Assembly: GCF_000380125.1 (NCBI RefSeq)
Contig: NZ_KB904581.1
Location: forward strand, 116,382 to 179,719
Origin: Streptococcus ovis DSM 16829
GTDB lineage: Bacteria > Bacillota > Bacilli > Lactobacillales > Streptococcaceae
Length of the DNA: 63,338 nt
Reading direction: 5' to 3'
Shown here piece by piece: positions 18,747-27,642 of the stretch. The first letter of the stretch is position 1. Each line of letters opens with the position of its first letter. The translations under genes were made by a program, and so were the position numbers. Below the pieces are notes generated by a model. The model did no database searches. It saw nothing but the letters and a program-made list of their open reading frames with translations, and had not been told where the DNA came from.

Positions 18747-19034
18747 TTATCCTTTCTCAACACGGTACTCTTTTTCAAATTTTTTTAATGTGACCACTCT
18801 ACCATTCGTGCGGTCAATGACATCTCCTATTTCAGCTCTACGGTACATATTGTAGCCAAAATTTTGAGCATCACTAGCCCATTTTGGAAAAATAAGGGGC
18901 ATACAGATGCGCAAATGATTGTCCATCCAGCTAAAAGCGTTTGTCTCAAATGCTTTTTTAACCCATTCTGGTTGCTCTCCCTCTTTTTGAACAATCCAGA
19001 AATCTGCACTCTTTCCCCTGTAAAATGCTTGCAT
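18747..19034 (-). CDS. Hypothetical protein, 95 residues
   Basis: Small cytoplasmic protein rich in aromatic and charged residues, no signal or membrane segment; family not recognised. It ends 4 bases before the start of the broken gene, whose ribosome binding site overlaps its stop codon, and starts 9 bases after the DUF2130 gene, so all belong to one transcript. Codon pattern and spacing support it as a real gene; function unknown. Confidence 0.65.
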   Translation of the reverse strand: MQAFYRGKSADFWIVQKEGEQPEWVKKAFETNAFSWMDNHLRICMPLIFPKWASDAQNFGYNMYRRAEIGDVIDRTNGRVVTLKKFEKEYRVEKG

Positions 19035-19043
19035 AACTTTCTC

Positions 19044-20321
19044 CTATTCTTTCTCCTTCAAGGCATCAAACTTGGCCTTCATCGTTGGATTTTTACGGGT
19101 CAATTTTTTGACAGAGACATCATCCAGTTTGTTATTGGCTAGGCGGAGTTGATTTTCAGAAGTGGTAAGGAATTTCTTGACCTCTTCCATGCGCTTGATA
19201 GCCTTGTCAATCTCATCAATGGCTTTTCCGAAATTAGTAGAAGCAGATTGATAATTTTTAGCAAAGGCAACCTTGAAAGCATTCAAATCTTCCTCAAAAT
19301 TGGTGATATCAATGTTCTGCTCACGGATAAGCGCCAATTCTTGCTTATAGGAAAGGGTATTGAGCGCAGCATTTCGCAAGAGACCAATGAGCTGGATAAA
19401 GAACTGCGGACGCACCACATACATCTTCTTGTACTCATGACTAACATCCACGATACCCGTGTTGTAATAATCGCTATCCGCTTCTAACATACTGACGAGA
19501 ACTGCGTATTCGCATTTTTTCTCACGACGGTCTTTGTCTAATTCCTTGAAAAAATCCGCATTCCTATGCTTGGTCTTGGTCGTATCTGCTTCATTTTTCA
19601 TCTCAAACATGATGGAAATAAACTCAACCCCATTTTCATCCGCCTCACGGAAGATGAAATCCCCCTTTGAGCCACGACTAGACACTTCAGTGTCCTTACC
19701 GAATGTAGCACGCGGAAAGGCGTAGGCACGCACCTTGTTAAATTCGGTCTCCGCATAAATTTCCAAGCTCTCACCGATAGCCTTGGTGGACTGTTGTGCC
19801 TTGAAATTTTTGTAAAATTCAACCTGTTCATTAGCCGCCTTGAGTTGCACTTCATAGTCACTACGAACAGAAGATAAGGCCAGCTCGCTCTCTTTTTCTT
19901 GCAAAGCAAGCTGATTTTTAACTGCATCACGCTCTTTCTCAACCGTAGTCAAGGAGGCTTGAAGTTGATTTTGATGCTCTAAGCGCAGCTTCTCCATCTG
20001 ACCTTGCAAGGCTTGGAGTTCCTTGTCCTTGCTTGCTAATTGTTCCGCCAAGGTTTGCTCGGTTTCCTTGATAGCAAGGGCTTGTTGTGTGTCAAACTGG
20101 GCAATTTGGGCTTTTAAGGCTTGAATCTCTGCCTCTTTCTGGCTCAGTGCCTCTTGCTGCGTATTTTTGGCTTTGGCTTCTACTAAAGCCACTTCTTGGC
20201 TAAGACGGGCATGAATTTCTTGCTCAAACTCCGCCGTCCGTACCTGACTTAGTAATTCACTGTATTCTGTTTCATTGACCTGAAAGGTCGTCCCGCAATG
20301 CGGACATTTAATCTGATTCAT
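19044..20321 (-). CDS. DUF2130 domain protein (zinc finger, coiled coil)
   Basis: Protein of 425 residues. It starts with a zinc-ribbon-like CPHCGTTFQVNE at residue 5, followed by a long coiled coil of Glu, Gln, Ala and Lys from about 25 to 190, and a C-terminal DUF2130 nuclease-like domain (SRGSKGDFIFREADENG, MFEMKNEADTTKTKHRNADF). DUF2130 has been compared with RmuC-type nucleases; the role is unproven. A start 24 codons upstream exists, but the GGGAG motif before this ATG and the zinc motif favour this one. Confidence 0.85.
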   Translation of the reverse strand: MNQIKCPHCGTTFQVNETEYSELLSQVRTAEFEQEIHARLSQEVALVEAKAKNTQQEALSQKEAEIQALKAQIAQFDTQQALAIKETEQTLAEQLASKDKELQALQGQMEKLRLEHQNQLQASLTTVEKERDAVKNQLALQEKESELALSSVRSDYEVQLKAANEQVEFYKNFKAQQSTKAIGESLEIYAETEFNKVRAYAFPRATFGKDTEVSSRGSKGDFIFREADENGVEFISIMFEMKNEADTTKTKHRNADFFKELDKDRREKKCEYAVLVSMLEADSDYYNTGIVDVSHEYKKMYVVRPQFFIQLIGLLRNAALNTLSYKQELALIREQNIDITNFEEDLNAFKVAFAKNYQSASTNFGKAIDEIDKAIKRMEEVKKFLTTSENQLRLANNKLDDVSVKKLTRKNPTMKAKFDALKEKE

Positions 20322-20397
20322 CTCATCACTCCCATTCATTCTTTCTGCCATTATATCATATTTTCTACATTGTAAAATTCTGAAAGCAAGCACAATT

Positions 20398-20408
20398 TGT
20401 GGTATACT
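20398..20408 (+). promoter_or_regulatory. Extended -10 promoter of HAD-pepT
   Basis: Plus strand TGG followed by TATACT (20403-20408), an extended -10 hexamer, 27 bases before the ATG with GGAGG between. No good -35 is present. A divergent -10 TATAAT for the DUF2130 gene lies at 20355-20350. Confidence 0.5.
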
Positions 20409-20437
20409 AGTCCTAGTGTAATTTCGGAGGTTTTGTG

Positions 20438-21253
20438 ATGATTAAACTATTAGCTCTGGACATGGACGGCACCCTCCTCAATGACCAGAAACAGTTGACG
20501 CAAGCTCAAATTGATGCGATTCATGCTGCAATTGAAGCTGGCATCAAATTGGTCCTATGTACAGGACGAATTTTACAGGGGACAAAGCCCTACTTCGAAC
20601 AACTGGGCTTGAATGCAGAAAATGAATATGTCATCGTCAACAATGGCTGCTCTACTCATCAAACAAAAGATTGGAAGCTGATTGACTGGGAAGAGTTATC
20701 CGTTGAAGACATTACTTATTTGGCTCCTTTTGCCCAAAACAGTCAGATGCAATTTACCCTGTTTGATGAGGAACATTATTTCGTCCTTGATGAAGAGGCC
20801 AATGAACAAGTTCTAGAAGATACCAAATTGGTATTTATTGAGCCAACTATTCTGTCCTACGAAGAGGCTATCAGTGGTAAAAACACTCTTTTTCAGGCAA
20901 TGTTCGTTGGAAATATAGAAGCCACCGATCGCTTTCAGGAGCAAAACCATGAACAATTAAGTCAACGTTTTAATGCTGTCCGCTCTCAGCCAATTATCTA
21001 TGAAGTGTTGCCAAAACATGCCAGTAAGGCATCGGCATTAAAAAAATTAGCCGAACGGTTAAACATTTTACCAAATGAAATCATGGCTATCGGAGATGCC
21101 AACAATGACATTGAAATGTTGAAATTTGCAGGACTATCCATCGCTATGGGCAATGCTGCTGATCACATCAAGGCGCTTACAACAGATGTTACCGAGGACA
21201 ACAACCACGATGGGGTTGCTAAGGCTATCGAAAAATGGATTTTAAAGAAATGA
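20438..21253 (+). CDS. Cof-type HAD-superfamily phosphatase (YidA-like)
   Basis: Cytoplasmic phosphatase of 271 residues in the Cof/HAD-IIB class, acting on sugar phosphates or similar small phosphates. Motif I is LDMDGTLL with nucleophile Asp at residue 8, motif II LCTGR near 41, motif IV GDANNDIEML near 213. A GTG one codon upstream could also start, but GGAGG is 7 bases from this ATG. It lies 10 bases before pepT and probably shares its transcript. Confidence 0.9.
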   Translation: MIKLLALDMDGTLLNDQKQLTQAQIDAIHAAIEAGIKLVLCTGRILQGTKPYFEQLGLNAENEYVIVNNGCSTHQTKDWKLIDWEELSVEDITYLAPFAQNSQMQFTLFDEEHYFVLDEEANEQVLEDTKLVFIEPTILSYEEAISGKNTLFQAMFVGNIEATDRFQEQNHEQLSQRFNAVRSQPIIYEVLPKHASKASALKKLAERLNILPNEIMAIGDANNDIEMLKFAGLSIAMGNAADHIKALTTDVTEDNNHDGVAKAIEKWILKK

Positions 21254-21263
21254 GGACTAGAAA

Positions 21264-22487
21264 ATGAAATACCCTACTCTACTTGACCGCTTCCTGGTCT
21301 ATGTGAAAGAAAATACTCGTTCAGATGAGAACTCAACGACCACTCCAAGCACACAAAACCAAGTTGAATTTGCCCAAAATATCTTGCTTCCTGAAATGGA
21401 ACGAATTGGCTTGCAAGATGTCCACTATTTACCAAACGGTTTTTGTATTGGTTCCTTACCTGCAAATGACCCCAGTTTGACCCGTAAAATCGGATTCATC
21501 TCCCACATGGATACAGCCGATTTCAATGCCGAAGGTGTCTCACCACAAATCATTGAAAACTATGATGGCAATCCGATTCCCCTTGGAACTTCAGGCTTTG
21601 AATTGCACCCAAAAGACTTCCCACAGTTGAACAACTATCACGGACAAACCTTGATTACAACAGATGGGACAACCTTGTTGGGCTCTGATGATAAGTCTGG
21701 TATCGCAGAAATCATGACAGCTATTGAATATCTCGTTCAGCATCCAGAAATCAAACACTGTGAAATTCGTGTTGGATTTGGTCCTGATGAGGAAATCGGT
21801 ATCGGAGCTGATAAGTTTGACGTCGAAGATTTCAATGTGGACTTTGCCTATACAGTGGACGGCGGTCCACTCGGCGAGCTCCAATATGAAACCTTTAGCG
21901 CAGCTGCTGCTAAGATTGATTTCATCGGTCGCAATATTCATCCAGGCTCTGCTAAAGACCAGATGATCAACGCTTTCCAGTTAGCCATTGATTTCCACAA
22001 TGCCTTACCTGAAGCAGATCGTCCAGAAAAGACTGACGGCTATCAAGGTTTCTTCCATCTCATGGATATGTCAGGAAGCGTTGACCAAGCAAGTACCAGC
22101 TATATTGTTCGTGACTTTGAGGAAAAAGATTTTGAAGCACGCAAGCAACTCATGCTAGACATTGCCGACAAGATGAATGCAACTTTTGATACACCTCGTG
22201 TACTTGTTCATCTCCATGACCAATACTATAACATGAAGAAGGTGATCGAAAAAGATATGACGCCTATTACTATTGCCAAAGAAGTCATGGAAAATCTCGA
22301 TATCAAACCACTCATTGAGCCAATCCGCGGTGGAACAGATGGTTCTAAAATTTCCTTTATGGGAATTCCAACTCCTAATCTCTTTGCTGGTGGCGAAAAT
22401 ATGCACGGACGCTTTGAGTTCGTCAGTCTTGAAACCATGGAAAAGGCTGTGGATGTCCTCTTAGGTATTGTCGCTGCTAAGAACTAA
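21264..22487 (+). CDS. pepT: Tripeptide aminopeptidase PepT
   Basis: Cytoplasmic M20 metallopeptidase that removes the N-terminal residue of tripeptides; 407 residues, typical length. Zinc-site motifs are ISHMDTADF near 76, [13 protein letters not shown] near 137 with bridging Asp, and [13 protein letters not shown] near 172 with the general-base Glu; [13 protein letters not shown] and [11 protein letters not shown] carry further ligands near 350-380. It follows the HAD phosphatase gene closely. Confidence 0.96.
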   Translation: MKYPTLLDRFLVYVKENTRSDENSTTTPSTQNQVEFAQNILLPEMERIGLQDVHYLPNGFCIGSLPANDPSLTRKIGFISHMDTADFNAEGVSPQIIENYDGNPIPLGTSGFELHPKDFPQLNNYHGQTLITTDGTTLLGSDDKSGIAEIMTAIEYLVQHPEIKHCEIRVGFGPDEEIGIGADKFDVEDFNVDFAYTVDGGPLGELQYETFSAAAAKIDFIGRNIHPGSAKDQMINAFQLAIDFHNALPEADRPEKTDGYQGFFHLMDMSGSVDQASTSYIVRDFEEKDFEARKQLMLDIADKMNATFDTPRVLVHLHDQYYNMKKVIEKDMTPITIAKEVMENLDIKPLIEPIRGGTDGSKISFMGIPTPNLFAGGENMHGRFEFVSLETMEKAVDVLLGIVAAKN

Positions 22488-22513
22488 CAGTTTCTAATCT
22501 CAATTTAAAAAAT

Positions 22514-22571
22514 AAAAACGAACAAGGTCTCAGTTTCCGAAATTCAGAAACGACATCTTGTTCGTTTTTTT
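22514..22571. terminator. Bidirectional terminator between pepT and peptidase gene
   Basis: Arms AAAAACGAACAAG (22514-22526) and CTTGTTCGTTTTT (22557-22569) pair perfectly, with an inner GTTTC/GAAAC stem, and T runs on both strands. It ends pepT on the plus strand and, less directly, the minus-strand gene that stops at 22635. Confidence 0.88.
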
Positions 22572-22634
22572 GTTATAAATTAGAATATTTTAAAGTTAAA
22601 TGAATACGATAGATCAAATGAACTAATTAGCATT

Positions 22635-24947
22635 CTAATCTGAAATACGTATAAATGGAAGTCCCTCTGTACGATCAATCGGATCGGTACTAGCAATTTG
22701 CCAAAGGTAAGACAAACTAGTCCAACCATTGTTTGCAGCATTGTACGGATCTAACACATAGGTTTGTCCATTTCGGTAACCCTTCAAGACAATTTCATGA
22801 CCACCAACTGCAATGTATTTGCTTGGTCCAACTGCTGCCGTTACATAGTAATCTTGACGCAATGCTGTTTCCAGTGCCTGATAAGAATTTAGAGCGCTAG
22901 TCTTCAAACCCCAATTGCGTGCTGCCATTACCAGACCGCGTGAGCTAGTCCCATAGAAGTTACGGTTGTATTCTAAAGTATGATAGTGTAAGAAATTTCC
23001 AACTTGGACAGGCGTAACAGTAATGCCTCGTATCCCTGAAATAACCATAGCCATCGATGTTGGAACACAGCCCGTTGCCGCAAATGACCAGGCTCCAAAG
23101 TGAATCCCACCCCATCTACTATCTCGTTGAGAGTAGTAAGGAGCTTGATATGACGAACGAGCAACTGTAATACTGGTGGCACCCAAACCTCTCATTTGGC
23201 CATTCACTACTTGGTAAATGTGAATATGATATTTACCAGTCCCTTTGTGGTGTTGTACATTAAAGTTTCCAGCATAAGCAAATGCCTGCTGACGATATGC
23301 TTCATACCACCGCAAATCATCTTGCCCGCCTTGATCTGACCAGACCGCGAATCGAACAGGGCCCGAAGTATAAACCGGTTGAATCGAAAGATAATAATTT
23401 CCCATGCCATTGTATGAGGTATGGAAGCTAGTTACATTAGCTGGTTTCGTAATTTGAGCCTGAGTAGTTGCTAAACCAACCATTTTACCATTTTCAAGAA
23501 CAGCATAGACATGGGCATGATATTGTCCAAACGTATACTTATGGCTTGCGACAGAAACGGTCACTTTATATGTACCATCTGTTTGTAGACTCGCAGTATA
23601 CCACTGCAAGTCATCTTGACCTCCATCTGCAGACCAAACAGGAACTTTAATAGATTTTAAACCTCCAGGTGCCACTACATCCGATACAATCACATCAAAG
23701 CGCATGTTAGCTGAATCGATATTGCCAATTCGAACTTTTCCTGCTGGCGCTGGTAATGGTTCTACTTGGAAATCTTTTACTTGACCAATCCCAACCATTT
23801 TATTTTGAGGTGCGATAGTACCATATAGATGTGCGTTGTATTTACCAGTATCGAAACGGTGTTTTGACAAATTTACAAGGAGTTCATAGCTACCATCCGA
23901 TTTTTTCGTTGCCTGGTACCATACAAGATCATCTTGCCCCTTATTTTCAGACCAAACAGGAATTTTTAGAGAGGTCACATATTGTGGAACATTTGTCACT
24001 TTTATTAAATAAGATGCGTTAGATACCTTTGTCACCAATGACTGTACTTCTAATTTAGGTAACGTCACTTGAGTAGTTGTCGCCATCACACCACGAATCT
24101 GCTTGTTGGTCAATTCATAGTAGAGATGCACATGGTATTTTCCTGCTGTATACTTGTGTTTTGCAAGATCCACACTGACTTTATAACTACCATCTGCTTG
24201 TTTAATCGCAGTATACCAAACGAGATCATCCTGGCCTTTCTCATCGGACCAGATAGGCAAGCGTAGGCGATGAATAGATTGATTCATTGGTACATTTGTC
24301 ACAACGACATCAAAGTTTCCTTGATTCCCCTGTGGAACAATAGATAGATTAGGACCTTTTGCCTCCTCTTTTGTTATTGTTGGCTGTGTTGGTTCTTGGC
24401 TAGTAGCAGGAAGCTTGCTGGTAGTAACAGTCGAGGTTGTAGAAAGTGATCCTGTTGTCACAGGTTGCTCCACTTGAGTCGTTGTGCTACCTCCTAAGAC
24501 TGTTTGACTAGTCACTGTATTGGCACTCGCCCCTGTATCCTGTTTAGGATAAGTCAATTTATCAAAGTGGTAGCTTTGACCTGATTCAGTCTTTAGATGA
24601 ATCTCTAGTTCTTCCATAGTCAATTGATTCTGTGGTACACGAACTTCATACAGACCTGGGGAGGTCTCTTTAAAGGAAAAGGCTTCTTCTATTGGCCATG
24701 ATTTCGCCCACAGTTTAAGTTCTGCAATAGGTTCCTTAGCGAAAAAGACAGTATCTGGTACAAAAGTCATCACCAATTCATCATTCTCATAACGGGTCTG
24801 GTAACTAGCTTTAACTGATTGACCTTCCACAGCTGTAATCGATTGTTTTGCCGTAGCTTCATTAGCGAATACTGGCACAAAACTTCCGACATCCGTCATC
24901 AATAATGTCGCCAGAGCAAATGACGTCATCACTTTTCTAATATTCAT
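22635..24947 (-). CDS. Secreted GBS Bsp-like repeat protein with C39-like peptidase domain
   Basis: Protein of 770 residues. A signal peptide ends near VFANEATA (about residue 29). After a Ser/Thr-rich linker (about 140-195) come four Bsp-like repeats of about 95 residues, each with a core like VWSD.GGQDDL.WY and a tail KYTAGKYH.HLY. The last 170 residues form a papain-fold C39-type domain: ATGCVPTSMAM (Cys about 627), GGHEIVLKGY (His about 717) and VLDPYN (Asp about 733). No LPXTG motif, so it is likely secreted or wall-associated by its repeats. Probably cuts peptide or wall amide bonds; the substrate is not known. Confidence 0.87.
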   Translation of the reverse strand: MNIRKVMTSFALATLLMTDVGSFVPVFANEATAKQSITAVEGQSVKASYQTRYENDELVMTFVPDTVFFAKEPIAELKLWAKSWPIEEAFSFKETSPGLYEVRVPQNQLTMEELEIHLKTESGQSYHFDKLTYPKQDTGASANTVTSQTVLGGSTTTQVEQPVTTGSLSTTSTVTTSKLPATSQEPTQPTITKEEAKGPNLSIVPQGNQGNFDVVVTNVPMNQSIHRLRLPIWSDEKGQDDLVWYTAIKQADGSYKVSVDLAKHKYTAGKYHVHLYYELTNKQIRGVMATTTQVTLPKLEVQSLVTKVSNASYLIKVTNVPQYVTSLKIPVWSENKGQDDLVWYQATKKSDGSYELLVNLSKHRFDTGKYNAHLYGTIAPQNKMVGIGQVKDFQVEPLPAPAGKVRIGNIDSANMRFDVIVSDVVAPGGLKSIKVPVWSADGGQDDLQWYTASLQTDGTYKVTVSVASHKYTFGQYHAHVYAVLENGKMVGLATTQAQITKPANVTSFHTSYNGMGNYYLSIQPVYTSGPVRFAVWSDQGGQDDLRWYEAYRQQAFAYAGNFNVQHHKGTGKYHIHIYQVVNGQMRGLGATSITVARSSYQAPYYSQRDSRWGGIHFGAWSFAATGCVPTSMAMVISGIRGITVTPVQVGNFLHYHTLEYNRNFYGTSSRGLVMAARNWGLKTSALNSYQALETALRQDYYVTAAVGPSKYIAVGGHEIVLKGYRNGQTYVLDPYNAANNGWTSLSYLWQIASTDPIDRTEGLPFIRISD

Positions 24948-24978
24948 AGCCTTCTCCTGATTTTCAAATTACTCTTTT

Positions 24979-25007
24979 ATTATAATATTTTTTTAAGTAT
25001 CTGTAAA
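24979..25007 (-). promoter_or_regulatory. Promoter of the Bsp-repeat peptidase gene
   Basis: Minus strand TTTACA (25007-25002), 17-bp spacer, TATAAT (24984-24979), 32 bases before the ATG; an AGGAG ribosome binding site follows. Confidence 0.65.
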
Positions 25008-25038
25008 TTCATTTTAAAAAGAATCATTGAACACAAAA

Positions 25039-25959
25039 TTATTTTGCAAACAGTAGTACTAAGATTGTCATAATCACTAAATGGACTAAAATACAAAGCG
25101 AGTTTAGATTTGCTGGTTCCGAAGATTGACTTCCCAATTTTTGCGCATAAACTGGCGCTACCACAGAAATTGGAGAAAAGATACAAATCACGATCATTTG
25201 TCGAGTAATGAGAGGAGCTGGAAGCAAGAAAAAAATCGCTGCTGCTGCTATACTGCTGACAGTTAGTCGGATTATTAAAAGACGGATCAAGTGTATGAAA
25301 TCTTCTTTTTCTATTTTTATCTCAATCATCACACCAAGCATTAACATGGCTAAAAATGGATTGGCATTGGCGGCAATAGAGCTCGCTGACAATAATTGAG
25401 ACGGAATTTGCAGACCAAAAGTAGATAAAATAAAGATCAGTAAGTAGATTGCAAAAGGAACAGAACCAAATAGGTGACGTAATATAGTTGTAATCCCCAT
25501 TCGTTCTCCATTGCGATCCAAACCACTAGCAAGCGTGTAATTTCCACCCAATACCATAAAGGCGTTCCCTGTGTCAAACAATAATACAGGCACCAAATAA
25601 CTCACTGGAAAAAATGCTTGTACAAATGGAAGGGTAAAGGTCCCGATATTATAACCCGAAATCTGTACCAGTCCAATCCGTTGTGCCTGGTCTCCTCTTT
25701 TATACGCCTCCCAATAACCAACCCCATCCATTACAAGATTCATTAGAAATCCTAAAAGCAAAGGGGCAAGCATTCCACTTCCTAAACGAACGGATGAGGC
25801 AGATGCCAAAATTGCACAGGGAAGGGTTACATTCATCACAATCGCTGAAAAAATGCCCGCATCCTCACGCCGAGCTACTTTGCGCATTTTCAATATATAT
25901 CCCAGAGCCATCACCAACAAAAAGCCTAGCGCTCTTGCTAAAATCTCTATCACTTGCAA
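25039..25959 (-). CDS. AEC family permease (auxin efflux carrier type)
   Basis: Membrane protein of 306 residues with about ten helices and a short N-terminus, in the AEC (Mem_trans) family that in bacteria includes malate and other organic acid carriers. The conserved glycine-rich start helix (LGFLLVMALGYILKMRK) and central LPFVQAFFP are visible. Substrate unknown. It stands alone, transcribed toward the peptidase gene, and is divergent from padR with 157 bases between. Confidence 0.8.
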   Translation of the reverse strand: MQVIEILARALGFLLVMALGYILKMRKVARREDAGIFSAIVMNVTLPCAILASASSVRLGSGMLAPLLLGFLMNLVMDGVGYWEAYKRGDQAQRIGLVQISGYNIGTFTLPFVQAFFPVSYLVPVLLFDTGNAFMVLGGNYTLASGLDRNGERMGITTILRHLFGSVPFAIYLLIFILSTFGLQIPSQLLSASSIAANANPFLAMLMLGVMIEIKIEKEDFIHLIRLLIIRLTVSSIAAAAIFFLLPAPLITRQMIVICIFSPISVVAPVYAQKLGSQSSEPANLNSLCILVHLVIMTILVLLFAK

Positions 25960-26014
25960 CCTCCCTAAGTCTGTTTTATTATATCATATCCGCTATTTAT
26001 GTACTTTTTTTATG

Positions 26015-26082
26015 AATATATAATTTTTTTATATATTATTCTTGACATTTTGTATCTATGGGTATAAAATTTATATATAAAT
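26015..26082 (+). promoter_or_regulatory. padR promoter with AT-rich palindromes
   Basis: Plus strand TTGACA (26042-26047), 17-bp spacer, TAAAAT. A perfect inverted repeat AATATATAA / TTATATATT lies upstream (26015-26023 and 26029-26037) and a 14-bp palindrome ATTTATATATAAAT lies just downstream of the -10 (26069-26082). PadR proteins bind AT-rich dyads over their own promoter, so autorepression is likely. Confidence 0.55.
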
Positions 26083-26116
26083 ATTTTATATATTATTGAA
26101 ACAAAGGAGGTTCAGC

Positions 26117-26434
26117 ATGTACTATCCTGTATCATCCGTCTTAATCGAATTTTTGATACTCTCCATTATCGAGAAACAGGATTCTTACGGATATGAGATT
26201 AGCCAGACCATTAAGCTTGTTGCGGATATTAAAGAATCTACACTCTATCCTATTTTGAAAAAGCTTGAGGCAGCTGGCTATGTCACCACTTATTCGCAGG
26301 AGTATCAAGGCCGAAAGCGGAAATACTACTCCATTACTTCTCTTGGACGCAACCACATTCCCTTTTTACAGCAGGAATGGAAAATCTACAAAGAACAAAT
26401 CGATGGCATTATAGAAGGGAGCCTTAGAAAATGA
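26117..26434 (+). CDS. PadR family transcriptional regulator
   Basis: Winged-helix regulator of 105 residues. The signature is complete: ILSIIEKQDSYGYEISQTIK, ESTLYPILKKLEAAGYV, then the wing with YYSITSLGR. An upstream TTG start would include the ribosome binding site AAAGGAGG, so the ATG 6 bases after it is used. It overlaps the next gene by 4 bases (ATGA). PadR members of this length usually sense membrane or drug stress and control adjacent genes. Confidence 0.93.
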   Translation: MYYPVSSVLIEFLILSIIEKQDSYGYEISQTIKLVADIKESTLYPILKKLEAAGYVTTYSQEYQGRKRKYYSITSLGRNHIPFLQQEWKIYKEQIDGIIEGSLRK

Positions 26435-27549
26435 CACGCGCACAATTTTTAAAAGAATTAGAAGACAAACTACAACCACTTTCAAGAAAAGAATATGATG
26501 AAGCGATGGACTACTTTATCGAACTTTTTGATGAAGCAGGGCCTGAAAACGAAGGCGCTATCATAGAAAGCCTTGGTACACCAGATGAAGTCGCTAACGA
26601 ATTGCTAGGTAAACTCGCTTCTGCTCCTGTTCCTATTCATCATCAACAGAGCAAGCAGCAAGAATCGAACTGTTCACAAGCACAATCAAGTTTTGATAAA
26701 AAAGAAGAGCGGATAAACTTAGGTGACTTTAAGCAGTTATCTATTCGATTGAACACAGCAGATTTATCTATATTACCAACTGATGAAGACACTGCCTACC
26801 TACTTTGTAATAAGGATAGTGACGTAATGGTAGAATATCAAGCAGACCTCTTAACTATCCGACAATCTTTTCGTCAAAAGGAAACTTTTTCATCTAGCTT
26901 TAATTTAAAAGTCCTTATACAAGGCATCACTCAGCAAATCTTCTCAAATAATCATGTTTGCTTGTATCTTCCTAAAAATTGCCAACTAGAAAAACTCACT
27001 GTCCAACTTGGAAGTGGCGATGTCAGTCTAGAAAATTTAGCTATTTCAGGAGGAAAAATCCAAACTGGTTCTGGTGATATTCTATCCAAAAACTGCCACC
27101 TTTCACAGACAAAAATAGGAGCAGGTTCTGGTGATATAGAACTCCTCTCTTGCCAAGTGGATAAGGGAAATCTTCAAATTGGTAGTGGCGATATTAGCCT
27201 CACCAAGAGTCAGGTGAAGCAACTACGAATCGAACTTGCCTCTGGTGATATTGACTGCACCCTTTCTCAGTTGGAAAGCATTGACATAGATTGTGCTAGT
27301 GGGGATATGGAGTTGAGGCGTTGTCAATTTATCGGAAAAAGTTCTCTGACAAACGTATCTGGTGACATTTCGATCCGTGATTTCCAAAGCAATGCTAACA
27401 CGACATCGCTATATATCGAAACTGCCTTTGGTGATTGCGATACAGATTTAGTCCTGTCATCAAACAGTCGTGGTTATGCTTATCATGCTCCACAAGCAAG
27501 TGCTGAACTACAGATTATCAGTCAAACTGGTGATGTCGAAATATTCTAA
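26431..27549 (+). CDS. DUF1700/HAAS N-terminus plus DUF4097 beta-repeat protein
   Basis: Protein of 372 residues without signal or clear membrane helix. Residues 1-75 are a helical DUF1700/HAAS-like domain (FLKELEDKLQPLSRKEYDEAMDYFIELFDE; LGTPDEVANELL). From about 95 to the end is a DUF4097 beta-helix with a repeated GSGDI / ASGDI motif seen about nine times. PadR followed by such a protein is a known pairing tied to cell-envelope stress, and the helix-plus-beta layout recalls LiaX of enterococci; a similar job is inference. Confidence 0.82.
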   Translation: MTRAQFLKELEDKLQPLSRKEYDEAMDYFIELFDEAGPENEGAIIESLGTPDEVANELLGKLASAPVPIHHQQSKQQESNCSQAQSSFDKKEERINLGDFKQLSIRLNTADLSILPTDEDTAYLLCNKDSDVMVEYQADLLTIRQSFRQKETFSSSFNLKVLIQGITQQIFSNNHVCLYLPKNCQLEKLTVQLGSGDVSLENLAISGGKIQTGSGDILSKNCHLSQTKIGAGSGDIELLSCQVDKGNLQIGSGDISLTKSQVKQLRIELASGDIDCTLSQLESIDIDCASGDMELRRCQFIGKSSLTNVSGDISIRDFQSNANTTSLYIETAFGDCDTDLVLSSNSRGYAYHAPQASAELQIISQTGDVEIF

Positions 27550-27552
27550 TCC

Positions 27553-27574
27553 AAAAGAGCTTTCAAGCTCTTTT
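27553..27574 (+). terminator. Terminator after the DUF4097 gene
   Basis: Perfect 10-bp stem AAAAGAGCTT / AAGCTCTTTT with a 2-base centre, ending in TTTT, 4 bases after the stop. Confidence 0.75.
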
Positions 27575-27592
27575 ACTTTGCTCCTATCTTCA

Positions 27593-27621
27593 TTGAAAAT
27601 CCCTCTTCTTTCTGCTAAAAT
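27593..27621 (+). promoter_or_regulatory. Promoter of the cation exporter gene
   Basis: TTGAAA (27593-27598), 17-bp spacer, TGC-TAAAAT (27616-27621) with an extended -10. AAGGAG lies 6 bases before the ATG at 27643. Confidence 0.65.
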
Positions 27622-27642
27622 GGAGAAAACAAGGAGTTTCTT

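Noticed and set aside
23800-24300. Repeated DNA in the peptidase gene as a possible mobile or CRISPR-like repeat
   Set aside because: The repeats are the coding units of the Bsp-like domains and vary as protein repeats do.
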